Below are positions 23,306 through 35,471 of a DNA stretch of 64,000 bases, piece by piece. The stretch is from Tolypocladium sp. Sup5 PDA-1 (taxonomy: Eukaryota > Ascomycota > Sordariomycetes > Hypocreales > Ophiocordycipitaceae). Location of the stretch: contig JPHH03000096.1 of assembly GCA_000750105.3 (NCBI GenBank), forward strand, positions 17,366-81,365, given 5' to 3'. The notes below the pieces were generated by a model. That model saw only the letters and a program-made list of their open reading frames with translations, had not been told where the DNA came from and made no database searches. The first letter of the stretch is position 1, and each line of letters starts with the position of its first letter. The position numbers and the translations under genes are program-made.

Positions 23306-24136
23306 AGCGGCGGCGCCAAGGGCTGTCTTCTGGAACTGGAGCAAGAGGCCCGTAAAGTAGGATAGGTGAGGAGACCGACCTAGTTGAGTACGGCTGAGGC
23401 AGGCTGTACCTGTGGCCAGGGAAAGACGGCGTCTCGATCTGCATTTGGGGACAAAAGCTGGCGTTTCAGGGGTACTGATTACAATCCTAACCACGTGTTG
23501 TATCACTGTAAAGGATGATAAAGAATGGCAATCACATCTGACCTTGGTGACACCTGGGGACTCTCGTCAAGTACCATTCCTCGTCGACCTGGATTTCACC
23601 GCCCAGGACAAAGTCACAGATGATACCACTCGTTTGCTTCGAAAGTCGCTTGATTCGCGTTGGTTCAACCCCGAGCGTCTAATTACGCTTGTGCCCCTAT
23701 CGAACACGCCCCCCAAACCAAGAGTACCCCTTCCTATAGTCTCGTCGTAAAATACGGCTCTTGCCGGGGGTATATGCGCACACACAAAAGCCAAATGCCA
23801 CCCACGCCCCTTCCTGTCATGATGATTATAAAAGTAGGTGTCCAGCAACCCAAATCCAACCCCCAAATCTTTTTATCACACCGCAGCCAACCTGCTCCCC
23901 CCACATTCGCCGATAACGAAGACCAGAAATCGCCGCATTGATTCGACGCCGTGTAAACGCCTAGCTCGACATCTGGTGTCTAGAGACAGAAAAAGAAAGG
24001 TCCAGCGGGATGGAGTCCGCCTTCGAGGATCGCGTTGAAATTGTCAATATACATGTCGTGGATATAGTCGTGGATTGTGAGAAAAGTGCCGTCGGTGGTT
24101 GCCTGTTCTGGGACAACCACAGGCCTCCACAGAGCC
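23306..24136. other. Convergent 3' intergenic region
   Basis: Between the 3' ends of RPB5 (+) and the membrane protein gene (-). No supported coding sequence or repeat; presumably both 3' untranslated regions. Confidence 0.5.
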
Positions 24137-25767
24137 TCACTTCAGCAAACCGCCAGGGTCCATAAGCTCTGGACCTGTATCCCTGTGGCTGTTATATGAT
24201 TGCGCCGGTCGAGACTGCGGAATCGGCTGCAACTCCGTCCCATTTTTGGGCTTTGCCCTCGCCGATCTCGTGTTGAGTGGTCCGAGAAGGCCACCCAGAT
24301 CTTGTAATAGAGCCGCTGACCCTCGCCGGACGCCTCCCGTGCCCGCGGGGAATGAGGGCGGAGGAGGAGCGTGTGGGGAGCTCGGATCGATGGAGGATGA
24401 CGTATAGCTCTCGCGCCTGTAGCTGCCACTGCTGCTCCCCACTGAATTCTCCAGCAAGCCGCCGACATCTAGGAACGAGAGCCTCTTTGGCCCTGAGAGC
24501 GAGTCGCCCTTCGAGAGCGGGTCGAGTGGCAAAAATAAGTCGTTACTGTGCTCGGCGTGGCTCCGTTGTCGTCTCGGGTCTTGCCATTTTCCGTCTTTCT
24601 CGCGACCCGGTTGGATAAGGGAAGCGGGTGTAAAAAGCTCTGTGCCAGGGCTCTCTGGTTGCTCTCGTAGCTCGGGGTCGATGCTCAGCCCAACGTCTCT
24701 TACTAGATCCTCGTCGCTACCCCACTGTCGGTGCAGGGTTGGTCGTCGAGGGTTGCTGGACCGGTCAAATGACTCGGCCAGAGAACTCCGTCGAAACTTT
24801 TGCTTCTTGACTCCCCGATCTCGCACGAATGAACCCAGGACGAGAGCGTTTGCCGCGGCAGTCGCAAACATGAGTTCCACGGAAGCCATGAGCGATCGGT
24901 ACTGCTGTCGGCTATGCTGGTCGAAAACCCGTGGCAGTCGATAAACGGTGACGGCGACGACAGACAGGCTGAGAGAGAAGAGCAAAATTAACTGCAACTT
25001 CCTCTTAAACGTCATGTGGCTCTGCACAATGATGGGTACCGGAAAGATGACTAGCAAGAAGTCTGTGAATATGTTGCAGGTGGCCATGGTGATGAGCTGG
25101 ACATAGCCCTGCCGACACTGGCCGCCTGGATTTGGCAGGACTTGCCAATAGTGGTTGAAAGGCTGGCATTCTGCCAAACCGCTGATGACGACACCTATGA
25201 ATGTCACAACCAGTGTCCATCGGATGGCAACCAAGGCTGTCTGGTGTGATCGGTGCCAGGTCAGGCCTGTGAGTCTCCTGAGAAACTCGAGAATGGCAAG
25301 TTTGAGAGTCCAGAGCCTGTTAAACACCACAGTCAGCGCTCAGAGTTGCCAATAGGCGAGGCAAGTTTATGGAATAGCGGCTAACAGCCAATGCTACCAG
25401 GTGTATGCAAGGGGAGGTCGGGGGTCACGTACGCTGCCACGTCAAAAAACCGGCTGGCCAGGACCAAGCCACTGGCGACAGTTTTTTGGTGTATTTGGGT
25501 GGCAGACAGCTCAACGCCGTCAAAGTCGGCGTTGTTGGTTCCAAATGTGAGTATAAAATGGACGCAGACCATGCGCAATATCAGTGGTATAATGGCCAAC
25601 GCGGCGATCTTGTCCTCGAGGAAGAGTCTTTCGGTTCGAATAAAGCGTCCGGCTATCCGCAGAAGGATCATCAGGGTGCAGAACGAGGTCGCCCACCAGC
25701 AGACAAGCAGCGTGGGCTTGTCATCCCGGAATGAGTGGAGGCTCGGAGGATCCGAATAGATGGTCAT
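24137..25767 (-). CDS. Fungal rhodopsin-domain (Pth11-like) integral membrane protein
   Basis: Two exons, 25433-25767 and 24137-25316, encode 504 residues around a 116-nt intron (GTACGT..AACAG) whose removal gives RFFDVAALWTLKLAILEFLRRL. About seven hydrophobic helices occupy the first 280 residues: LLVCWWATSFCTLMILL, KIAALAIIPLILRMVCVHFIL, the helix around FDVAALWTLKLAIL, ALVAIRWTLVVTFIGVVISG, TMATCNIFTDFLLVIFPVPII, LQLILLFSLSLSVVAV and ELMFATAAANALVLGSF. ECQPFNHYWQ and a P-GGQC-x5-Q motif between helices are typical of this family. The cytoplasmic tail of about 220 residues is Ser/Arg/Pro-rich and probably phosphorylated. Relatives include Pth11-type receptors, but the CFEM domain of Pth11 is absent. 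Ligand and signalling partner are unknown. Confidence 0.85.
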
Positions 25768-28700
25768 CCTGCCGGTTGCGCTGACCACGCTCGCCGACCT
25801 CCGCGGAGGGTTCGACGAGCGAGGAAAGAGTCTACGGCGTCGAGGTGGTCGATTCGCACCTAACAGCGCGTGTGGCGATGTCTGGGGGCAACAGGCGGTG
25901 CGCGCTCGCACGGGCTGCAATGCTGACGTCCAGAGGATTCAGGGCGTCATGAGGCTGCAGGCCGTTGCGATCGCGCTGGGGTGGCAATGTTCGTGGCGGC
26001 GGGAGGGGTCGATGCATCAACGGTGTACTAGCAACGGCGGCCGCGAGAGTATCGAGTCGAAGGAGGGCGCGCGCAGTCCCAACGGCGTCGTCTGCAGAGT
26101 TCGAGGGAGTCTGGCGATCCCCAGATGTAGCAGTGATCGAGGGTGAGTGTGAGAAGGAAACGGAGGATACGGCGGATGGCGAAGATGTTGTGGAGGCGCA
26201 GGTCGGATGCAGCCAAGTCGACTCCAGTGACGGGCAACGTCTGTCCTGTCAGACGGGCCAGCGGGACATCCAGCGACTTCGCTCTTTGCACGCACTAGGA
26301 GAGATAGCACAAAGAAAACGACGCCACTGTTGGCCCTGGCCAGGGTCCTAGAGGCGCTACTGGGGCTGGGCTCAGACAGGGTCGGATTTGGTGGTGGGCT
26401 TCCGCTGCGACCACGCGGGACGGAACCTGGGCGATACTGCCACAGGTTGCTGGGGGGTGCCAAGTCTCCAGGATGATGCCAGGTTCGCTGTTGGCTGACC
26501 TGTTGGGAGAGCCGAGTTGCTTGGTCGGTCCGCGTCGCATTCCAGGGCGCCTTGTCGTCTGTCGACTGTCGACTGTGGATTGTGACTCCGTTCCAACCGC
26601 GCATGCTGGCGTAAATCACTGCCTTGCTGCCCCAAAGTGCTATTCATAGCCGTCACAAGGGAAGTCCCGCCAGAGGCTCTTTGTCCACCGTCATTGTTGC
26701 CTTGTTGCCCTGCGCGACCCAACAAGAGCCAAAGGCTGGCCCAGGCCCAACTGGTTGACTGGCCCTCGGTGGCGGTTTGGGTTGCCCATCCCAATGGTCA
26801 GGAAAACGGGCGTCACAGCATCCAATGTTGGCGCCACCGTTCCGCTGACTCGCAGGCGTTGTGGCCGACCGCCGTGAATGCTGCTAGCCCCCTTGCCCCC
26901 CGTATGCACGCGAGCGATAAGGCCTACGGATCGAATGGTCGCGTAAGCGAACGCCGAAGATTGGTCGGCGCCAGGTGGCTGACAAGGCGCTTCCTCGTTG
27001 GCGGAGAGGGATGGCCAGTGGTGCCGCGGCTCTGGATATGGGGGGTAACAACTGGAGTCGACGTGGAGCAAACGCCACATAATGCCGCGTGCTCCGCGAT
27101 CATGCATGCATAATGCTCGGATCGTTGGCCAAGCCGCGAGGTGTTCACTGGAGCCGTCGCCGCGGACACCACGACGCCAAGGGACTCGACTTCGTACTTG
27201 AAGCCGTGCAGCACTGTAGAGAGGCTCGGCGAGACGGGATGGAGATGCAGCGCACGCTGAGACGGGTTGAGACAGAGACAGTGGGAGCCGAGAGAAACCA
27301 CGGATAAGCTTGAAGATCCCTCGACACCGACAGTGTCCGAGACAAGCTTCCCCTACGGCATATCGGAATCGGCCCTGATCACGGCGGGATCGGCAATTAG
27401 CACATGGCGTGTCGCGTGGTTGCATTTCATCCCCGAGGACGACCGACTCCTTGTTGGTGGTGGGTGTGGCGGAAGAGAGATACCGCAGATAACACGATCC
27501 TGAGCCATTACGAGTAATTGCCTGCACCTGACCTCAATCGCATCACGCTGCCCGCCGCCTTGTTTTCGGTTCGGTTGCCATCTTCTTGCACATTGGCGCG
27601 CTATCGATGCTTGACCGAGAGGGGACCGAGCTAAAGAGTGCAACGGGACTTACGAGTACTCAGGGCTTCTCTCGGCCGTCGCTAGCACGTGTCGGGTCGG
27701 AGACTCGGAGCGTGCAGTTGCCAGGCAGGGCCGCCGAGACGGGCCAAGCAAGCCCGTTCCTGTTCCGCAGGGAGGTGCGACCGACAGCGCCTGTGAGAAT
27801 CGCGCCAGGCAGCAGCATTTCCATCAGCGGTCAGTCCAGGCAATGTGAGGTATTACATGGATGGAAGGCAAGATACACATCAGCTCCTGCGGCAGTACGA
27901 AGTACAGTGGTACAGTGCTGCCTGGGCTTGTGCCTACAAACATGGGTGAAGTGCCTTCTGTGCTCGCGCAGCCTACGAAAAGACGCGGGGAACCCAACTA
28001 GGCAATTCCTTCGAGTCTCAGTGCGAGGTTGCTTTTTTGGCGGCTCGGCCCTTCACTCATAAATCCATAATAGAACTACTTCGTATTACAACCCAACCCT
28101 GGCAGGAACGCAGGCAGCAAGGGCAGATTGCCATTCGTGCTACGGCGGTACCCCGCGACACAGCGGCGTGCCTTCCTCCCCGCGCTCTTGCATTGAAGCC
28201 GCCTTCATTCAACTCGACGACCAATTGATAGCGCTGCTCTTTCCTGCGGTGTGTCGGTGCTTCATGCAATAATCCGTTTCCAAGGGGCCATATTATTAAT
28301 ACGAGTCTTGCCAATCGAGTGCCGAGGACAGCGATGTGCAAGTAACGCAACATCGCCAGCCTACTTGTATTCTTGTCACGTCACAGTTCTGGTGCTGCTT
28401 TGCGCCGCTGCGACGGCAGCCGCCGCGGGAATCGCTTCTCATTGCACAACACAACCAGCGCAGCACAGTAGGTATTACAGCACAAGCAATGTGCAGGGCT
28501 CCCGCTAGTCTAACACCAAAGCTACCTAATCCTTGTCACGCCTGTGACACACGGCGGCCACTGTCCCATAGCCTTCCGCTGGGGAAAGGTAACCTTGCAC
28601 TTTTAGGTACAGTACATAGGTACACACTGGGTCTCCGATCTGTCAACTCTATTCGTACACTTACACAGGAGCTTTATGTTGCCAAAGACAACGTGGCTGT

Positions 28701-30753
28701 ACCACCGACTGGCTATCATTACCACACGCCTGCGATTGATGAACGAGGCCTTGGTTCCTGCAATTGCTCGCACTCAACGCGCCACCGGGAACTGAAGTGG
28801 TCAACGACGGACTGCGTGAGAGCAGCCAGTAATGCGGCGAATGGTCGCATCAGCGACAGTCAACTGGGCGGCAGGGCACACCCTACAGCGGGTGCTTGTG
28901 CGCCCACTCGCCCGAGGCTCCCGATGCCCTCCACCACCACCCGCCCAACCGCCGCGTTCTGCCTTCTCCATCAAGCCCCTGTTGCCCCGTCTGTTGCCTT
29001 CTCGGCCAAGGTAGTGGACCGTGTCGTGTCGATCCCGGCACAACGGACTGCAACCCTGCTGCAAATGAGCAAAAGGTCCCGGCCGGCAGCAAGACACAGG
29101 ACGGAAAAGAGCAGTCATCGGGCATTCGCAACTCGAGTACCATGAGGCTCGTACCCATTGCTGGACACTGCCTCTCATCACACTTGATCTCGCAAAGTTT
29201 TCGCAAAGTCGCAGCCACCAGCAGCCACTGAATGGATCATCCTTGAACCCGTTGTCGGCCCCAGGGTTTTCGGCTGTCGCTGCCAGTCTGTGCGCCCGGA
29301 CAGACATGGTGTCATCTTCCCTGACGCCTTGCTGGCTCCCCACACTCTCCGTCGATTCGATGTGGATACGTACCGAAATGAACGAGGAAGACTGCTGTTC
29401 TCATCGCCAAACGGCCCCGGCCCTCCAGGCCATTCGTTGATCGACAAAAGGTCATGACGGGGACCAGGCTTCCCAACGTGCGCCTCGGGATCTTGGTTTG
29501 AAAGAGTGCCTCATGTGAGATATTTAACCAGGAGCCATGGTGAGTCATCCAACGCGTCCGTTGCACCGGAGTTGATGAGCAGGTCCTCAGAAGTACGAAG
29601 CATACTACGCCGCAATACGAATTACTTCGTACGGATACCAACTTCGAAAACCGTCGCGCCTTGACCAGCCACCAGAACCACTACAGGTTAGCCAGGGATC
29701 CACGTCCGCCTCCGCCTCCATCTTGATCCCTACGAGTAGGCATCGACACCAGGACACACGCTTGCCCCCTTTTCGGGACCGAACCTCAAAACTCCCATCA
29801 GGGCTCATGCCGGCCACAGCCGGCAGACAACGCACTATTTCAGCCCCCTCCACATGCCGACCAGCACCTTCATCAACGAGAATGCAGTCCAAGCTCAGTT
29901 GCTCATAGGAGTTGGGCGATACTCGGCAAAGCTCGTCGCCCATGTACTTGTCCAACTGGTAAATGACACAACAGAACATAGCAGGCGGCATCGAACCTGC
30001 AAAAGCGCACGCGGCCGGCCACCGATGGACCCATCAGAGGAGCTGCTGGGCCTTGGACTCGTCTGGGGTACTGCACCATTGCGGGCCCAGTTGGCCGCCA
30101 TCAACTAAAGAGCGAGCTGGCCTGGTGGCTGGTGTATTAATATTCATCTCCACGTACTTGCACACGGATGTGTGTGCCAGAACTCGTCACGAACTATTCC
30201 GTACGGACTAACAACACGATAGATCGGACCACCCCGTCCGTGCTCCAGGCTGCACTGCCGTTCTCCATGCGGCTATTACTTGCTTTGGAACAGGGTACGT
30301 ACGACGTTGCACAATGCGCACTCGACGTGGTCAAAAGACGACGTGGGCCGACGCCGCCCCGATTGAAACTCATATATCACTATCATTACCGTACAACCCG
30401 TGACGCTGCGTGCTGCACAAGTCTCGCAAAAGGTCCTTCAGAGAGGAGGCGGCGCTTGCACGTTGGCTACGCCGCCAAGAATAGGCATCTTTGTTCGCCG
30501 GCGATGAGTCTCATGCTGGTGCCTCCTTTCGGACTTGTTAGCCTCCTCAATATGGCCCTTAGGAGGTGATTGGGCATTGCAACGGCACCACTACAACAAA
30601 ACTTGCGGGAGGTGCACACGAATACGCATCCGATGCCCTTCAACGACAGCTTAACTGGCCGATCCCCGTCATGCGGTGCGGAGCTTCGGGGCTTCCCCTC
30701 TTGGACCCCTCATGAACCCAACCTCCTTTGCCTCTCGAGCCTCCTCTTCCTGT
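25768..30753. other. 5-kb spacer without a recognisable gene
   Basis: Many overlapping frames occur on both strands (up to about 278 codons on the - strand at 26691-27527 and 269 on the + strand at 28336-29145). They are rich in Arg, Ser and Cys in the way random GC-rich DNA is, and none shows a domain. The stretch is enriched in the intergenic 9-mers TACGAAGTA/TACTTCGTA (27896, 28077, 29623) and TACGGACTA (30202). A lineage-specific gene, non-coding RNA or decayed element may be present. Confidence 0.5.
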
Positions 30754-33700
30754 CTATCCCAAGTGAAGCTCCTGCACGACAGCTTTGATCATTCCCTTGT
30801 CTGCCTTTGCCCAGTCGACCCCCGTCAATCGGTCTCCGGCTCCCTCATGGTCTTCCAGCAAGCCCCACAATTCATCAACCACGGCGCTCCGCACCCGTGG
30901 CCAGGGGTGAAACAAGAGAGCCCCGAGTCTCCTGCGAGCCTCTTGCAAACCACTCGCTTGCTCAGCACCACCGCTGCTCATGGATGCCACACCTCCGTAG
31001 ACCTTGACACACGCCAGGATCTTCCGGACGTTGCCGGTCTTGTAGCCCGCCTTCTGCGTCTGCAGGCAGAGATCGCGGAGGCTGAAGTCATCGCACTGCT
31101 GGAACAAGTCACTGTAGAAGAGAAAGGCGATGATCTCGAGAGTGGGGACGACGACCCGGTCCACGCTCTGGCGCGTGCGCAGGTTCTGCAGCAGCGCGGC
31201 GCAGACGAGGTTGAGATTGTCCCACGACGCCTCGCAAAATTTTGTGAGCGCGACGCGGCTAGCGATGACGAGGTCGTCGTTGCCCGTGTCCGCGGACGTG
31301 ACGAACCCAGCCAGGAGCTCAGCCATCCAGGCCCGCTCGTCGGCCCTTGCAGACTGGGAGAGCCAGGGGTGCAGGCAGTCTAATGAGACGAGATTGAGGA
31401 GCGTTTCAAAGTACAGCTTGGAAGAGAAGGCTAGGGCCCGGAAACGTTTGGCATGACTGGTTTTGGTTAGCGACGACCCAGAAAGGAGCATGAACTGTTG
31501 GTCCCTGGGTAATGAACTCGCCTCTTTTGAAGAGCCAGCGCAATTGCAGTTTGAGCTTCAGGGCGGACGCGGTCCAGCTTCTCGGCCGAGAGGCGCAGGG
31601 TGCTGTAGAAGAGCGTCTTGACGGATGCCTTCACCCACTCCTCCTGTCTGGAAGTACTATCGCCGAGATTTTCCCACAGAACACGTACGGCCCTCAGGGC
31701 CTGGACGCGCACATGCGAACCTATGTCGCCCCGGGCGTTCGTCGTATAGTCGTTCAGCCCATCCCTCAGCAGGTCCAAGAAGGTCAGGGGTTTCGCCTGG
31801 AGCACGCGACTGCGTATCAGGCTCTGTAGGATGGCCACTCGAGTCTCAATGTCCGCGTCTGCGCGCCATCTCGTGAGGAACGCGTCACAGACGGCGTCGG
31901 CATCTGCCTCGTCCGGACCACAGAGTTCAGCGAGGGGTTGTGCTAAAGCCAGGGCGTGGAAGTAGCCGTGTCCAGTTGCAGCTGCGCGGCTCGTCGGTTT
32001 GCTCCGAACCATGGTAGCCCAGATTTGCAGCGTCTTTGCCCGGTCCTCGGGCTTGGAGACGGTGAGGAGTAGGAGAGCAGCTTTCGACGCTGGCTCGACG
32101 GTCTCGGGTTCGTTTTTGTGCAGCCAAGACGGTATGACGGCACGAAGCCTCGAGATGAAGGTGTCGACGTCGGCGCTGGTGGACTTGCTTGCATCGAGGG
32201 CAGAGACCAAGTCTCGATATCCGCGGGATTGCCCGGGGGACAAAACGTGCTCTCCTGTGTTCAAGTCCGCGTGAGAGGCACTGGGTAATGCTGTTGCCTG
32301 GATAATAGGCAGCGAAGAAACAACAAGTCTGCTGGCGCCTTCGGCAATGAGTTCCGGCTTGCGATACTCCACCGAGCTGCAATCCTCCAGGACGTCTGAT
32401 ACACTAGTTAGGATCTTGTGTATCAAAGCGGCGTCTATTGCTGCCTTCTGGCCCGGGCCATTGACCTGGCGGACGACTGCAGGCAGCTGGTCCAGTACGG
32501 ATGCAAAGCAGAGCAGCAAGCCGTGTCGTTCTTCAACCTGCCGCTTTGCGAGTGACTGTATCCGGTCGGTCACCAGCCCAATAGAGGCCTCAAATCGTGA
32601 GAGGGGACCCTCAGGGCTGGTGCTTGACAGCTCAGCCGTCAATACGCCAAAGGCAGAGCCCGCAACTCTCCGTGACGGGGCGTCCATGTCGCCGATCCCT
32701 CGCCAGCCAAGGACGCCGTCTATCATAGCTTCGCCGTACTGGTGTGACAGTTTGGTGGCGTTGGTTGCGACCTCTTGGATGGCGCGAGATCTCCTGGCGA
32801 CGGTGTGGTAGTCGACAGTCTGCACAACCGCGATGCCCTCCTCCACGGTATCTGGATGTCGGCCGATGAGCTCCTGTAGCGCGGCTGAGGCACCGCGGCG
32901 GATGTTTCCCGCCGGATCCAGAGACGCCGTCGTGACAAGCTCCGTGCCTAGGACTTGCAGGATGGAGCTGGTAGCAGGGTGAGACTTGGCTGCGAAGACT
33001 GACTTGGTCGGCACGGCGAGGAGTTCCCTGCTCGTGTAACGACGGGCGATGGCCCAGATGCCGAAGCAAGCGGCGTCCCGGACGTTTGCGCCGACGCTAC
33101 CGCCCGAGGTGCCGCGCTGCTCGAAGGATAGGCCGAGGAGGAGGGCGTGTATGATGTCTGAGAGCTGTCTCGCGGGGGGGGAGCGTCGGTAAAGCAGATG
33201 TGAAAGCGTGAGAATCAGGCCATGCCACTCGAGGTAGTTCACGGCGGACAGATCGCGAACGGGTTTGGCCCCCTTACCGCCAGATGGCTTGATCCACAGG
33301 ACGTTGCGGTTGAGCGACTCGAGAACAGCCTCGACGACCTGAGACGCCATGTCTGGGTCTAGCTTCAGCGTGATGATGCTAAGGGCTTTGCTGGCAGACA
33401 GCCGGACTGGAGTGTCGTTGTCGGAGACGCTTTCCAAGAGGTATCCGATGGCCGTCTCTGTGAGTTCCGTGCTCGCCATGTCCTGGGACGGCTGGCGCAG
33501 CAGCAACACCACGATGGAGCGAATGACTTTGAGGATCATCTTGCGCACCAGCGCCAGCGGAAGGAGTGTCTTCGATAGCTCGCTGTCACCAATAGTGATG
33601 CCGTAGACGGTCTGGAATATTGACGGCAGGTACTTGTTCATGTCTGAAGTCTCTGCCGAGGAGCGAAGCACACCGGCCAGGAACGAGAGGACGCCGAGGT

Positions 33701-34593
33701 AAAAGAAGGTCGTCTCCAGGGCCGCATCCTTTTGCGGCCGGAGGGATGCCAATGCCCAGTGAACCAGGCAGCCGAGGACTCCGAGCTGCTGCATGTCTCG
33801 CCGCATCGTCGTCCTCACAAGCAGCGCCTTGGCGGCATCCCTCTCCTTGCCCGGCGAGGAGAGGTACTTGATGGCCAGGGGGATCACGCGTATCGTAATG
33901 CCAGGGAGATTCTCCGGCCACTCGAGCCCCGGGATGGCCGGCAGACTGGCATCTTCCAAATCCACGGACGATATGGTCGAGAGGTCAAACGGCGCAAGGA
34001 GCAGATGTGACAGCCACAGCAGCACCACGTAGCGCTGCTCCCACTCCCACCCTCCGTCCTCGCCCTCCGAGCGCCGCCCCTCGGCCTCTTCAATCGCCGA
34101 CAACAGGATCTCCAGGTACCGCGTCTCGACGTTGAGGAAGCGCACAATGACCTTTTCGCCGCGGACCTTGCAGAAGGCGTACAGGATGCGGCAGATGGCG
34201 AAGTCGAGCGGCACGAGTAGCTTCGACGGCGCGGCGCTGCCCTTCTTAGCGCGACGACGCGTTTGACAGTACTCTAGATACGCATCCGCCAGCAGGGGGA
34301 TCCATTTCGGCAGATGGGGGTCCAGCAGCTGCGGGAGCTCTTGGAACGAGTCGAGGATCTTGCGGCGGCTGGGTTAGTTTATGGTGTCCCAGAGAGCAAC
34401 ATTGTGTGAGGACGGGACTCACGACGGTCGTGGACAGAAAGGTCTCTCGCGCGCGCACAAAGGAGCGAATGCGCGTACCGCCCTGGCCGTCGGGCTTGCG
34501 GAGGAAGGTCGTGAGGGAGCGGTCGAGGTCGGCGATGAGGTCGGCCGAGATCTTTTGCAGCTTGACGTCGAAGTCTGCTTCGGGGGCGTCCAT
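30754..34593 (-). CDS. Tubulin-folding cofactor D (TBCD/Cin1/Alp1)
   Basis: Three exons, 34423-34593, 31522-34358 and 30754-31456, encode 1236 residues. The N-terminal exon reads MDAPEADFDVKLQKISADL. The second begins ILDSFQELPQLLDPHLPKWI, the conserved cofactor D opening. LVPLDFAICRILYAFCKVRGEKV, RYVVLLWLSHLLLAPFDL and WHGLILTLSHLLYRRSPPA are further conserved stretches, as is the armadillo/HEAT-like SSVGANVRDAACFGIWAIAR region; the rest is repeated amphipathic helix pairs. The protein captures beta-tubulin and, with cofactors E and C, assembles the alpha/beta heterodimer in the cytosol. Intron 1 (64 nt) uses GTGAGT..CGCAAG. Intron 2 (31457-31521, 65 nt) keeps frame only if it uses a GC donor (GCGAGT..CCAG), with branch word GCTAAC. 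The only nearby GT donor would break the frame. Confidence 0.92.
31457..31521 (-). other. GC-AG intron in cofactor D gene
   Basis: Read on the - strand the intron starts GCGAGT and ends ACCAG, with GCTAAC about 13 nt before the acceptor. Exon phases match (AG|T, Ser) only with this GC donor. The GTTCAT word 4 nt downstream would shift the frame. Non-canonical GC-AG introns are a known minority class in fungi. Confidence 0.7.
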
Positions 34594-35471
34594 GGTGTTT
34601 GCTCAGTCTGTTAACGCCGACGCTCAACAATGGGTCTCCTAACAAACAGATAAACCGTCGTTGCGCCGGTTCTAGTCCCTGCGCTGTCCGTAGAGGCCGT
34701 CGTCGAGATATCGACAGTCCAGGCAACATCACGGGGAAGCGGGTCTTGATATTGCTCCGAGACTGTTCATCAGGCAGCAGGATTAGTTGTCCCTGGGCAT
34801 GTCCAGTTTCGGGTGCAGCGGCCAGAGACCTGTGCCTGCTTGACAGTTGGCAGGCTGCTTTGCGTCGCGGGAGAAATGTTGTCTTTGGTTGTACTGGCGA
34901 GTTCAAGTAAGAGAGCAGGGTTGTCGTGAGCATGAGGTTGGGGGCATGAGGTTGTGTGTGGGGCGGCTCACCGTTCTTTGCGGCTTGTCTAGGGTAGCCT
35001 ACCTTGCCAGCGACGACTTGTCCACAACCACCGTACATACAAGCCTTTTGAACGGGCTGGCCGTTAGACAATAGGATACGTGTGGATTCTATGCGCTTTA
35101 ATCTTCTTGAGTTGGGTCAAGCATTTTGGTGTAGTTAAATCTGGCTACCCCTGGAAATCCTGGCCCTGGCAAGGCCCATGGTGAACCGTCAACTGCATGA
35201 AATATCTCGCCAACATCTGCAAGAAAACCTCGGTTTGGACCGAGGTCAAGGCCATGTATTCATGCATGCGACGTGTTGCCGTCGCCTCTATCGTCCCTAT
35301 ATCATCGCCCATGTGACAATAACTTAGACATTATGAAAAAAAAAAGAAGCCCTCCAAACTCCACAATCCAACTTGGTATTCATAGCAATCGTGGCGATTT
35401 CATACGACTGCAGTCCAAGTACCAGACTCCAAAAAATTGTCCACTGAAGAAAAAGAAAATTTGTGTAAAAC
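34594..35471. other. Spacer between cofactor D promoter and GH76 3' end
   Basis: Both flanking genes are on the - strand. No supported gene lies here. The segment holds the cofactor D promoter and the GH76 3' untranslated region. A short A-rich run lies near 35335-35345. Confidence 0.5.

Noticed and set aside
26691..27527. 278-codon - strand frame in the large spacer
   Set aside because: Arg/Ser/Pro-rich, with no domain, no splice-consistent extension and competing frames on the other strand.
28336..29145. 269-codon + strand frame in the large spacer
   Set aside because: No recognisable motif; composition like translated non-coding GC-rich DNA.
29965..30010. GCAGGTTCGATGCCGCC word (- strand) resembling a tRNA T-arm
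   Set aside because: Stem and loop lengths are wrong and no cloverleaf can be built upstream.
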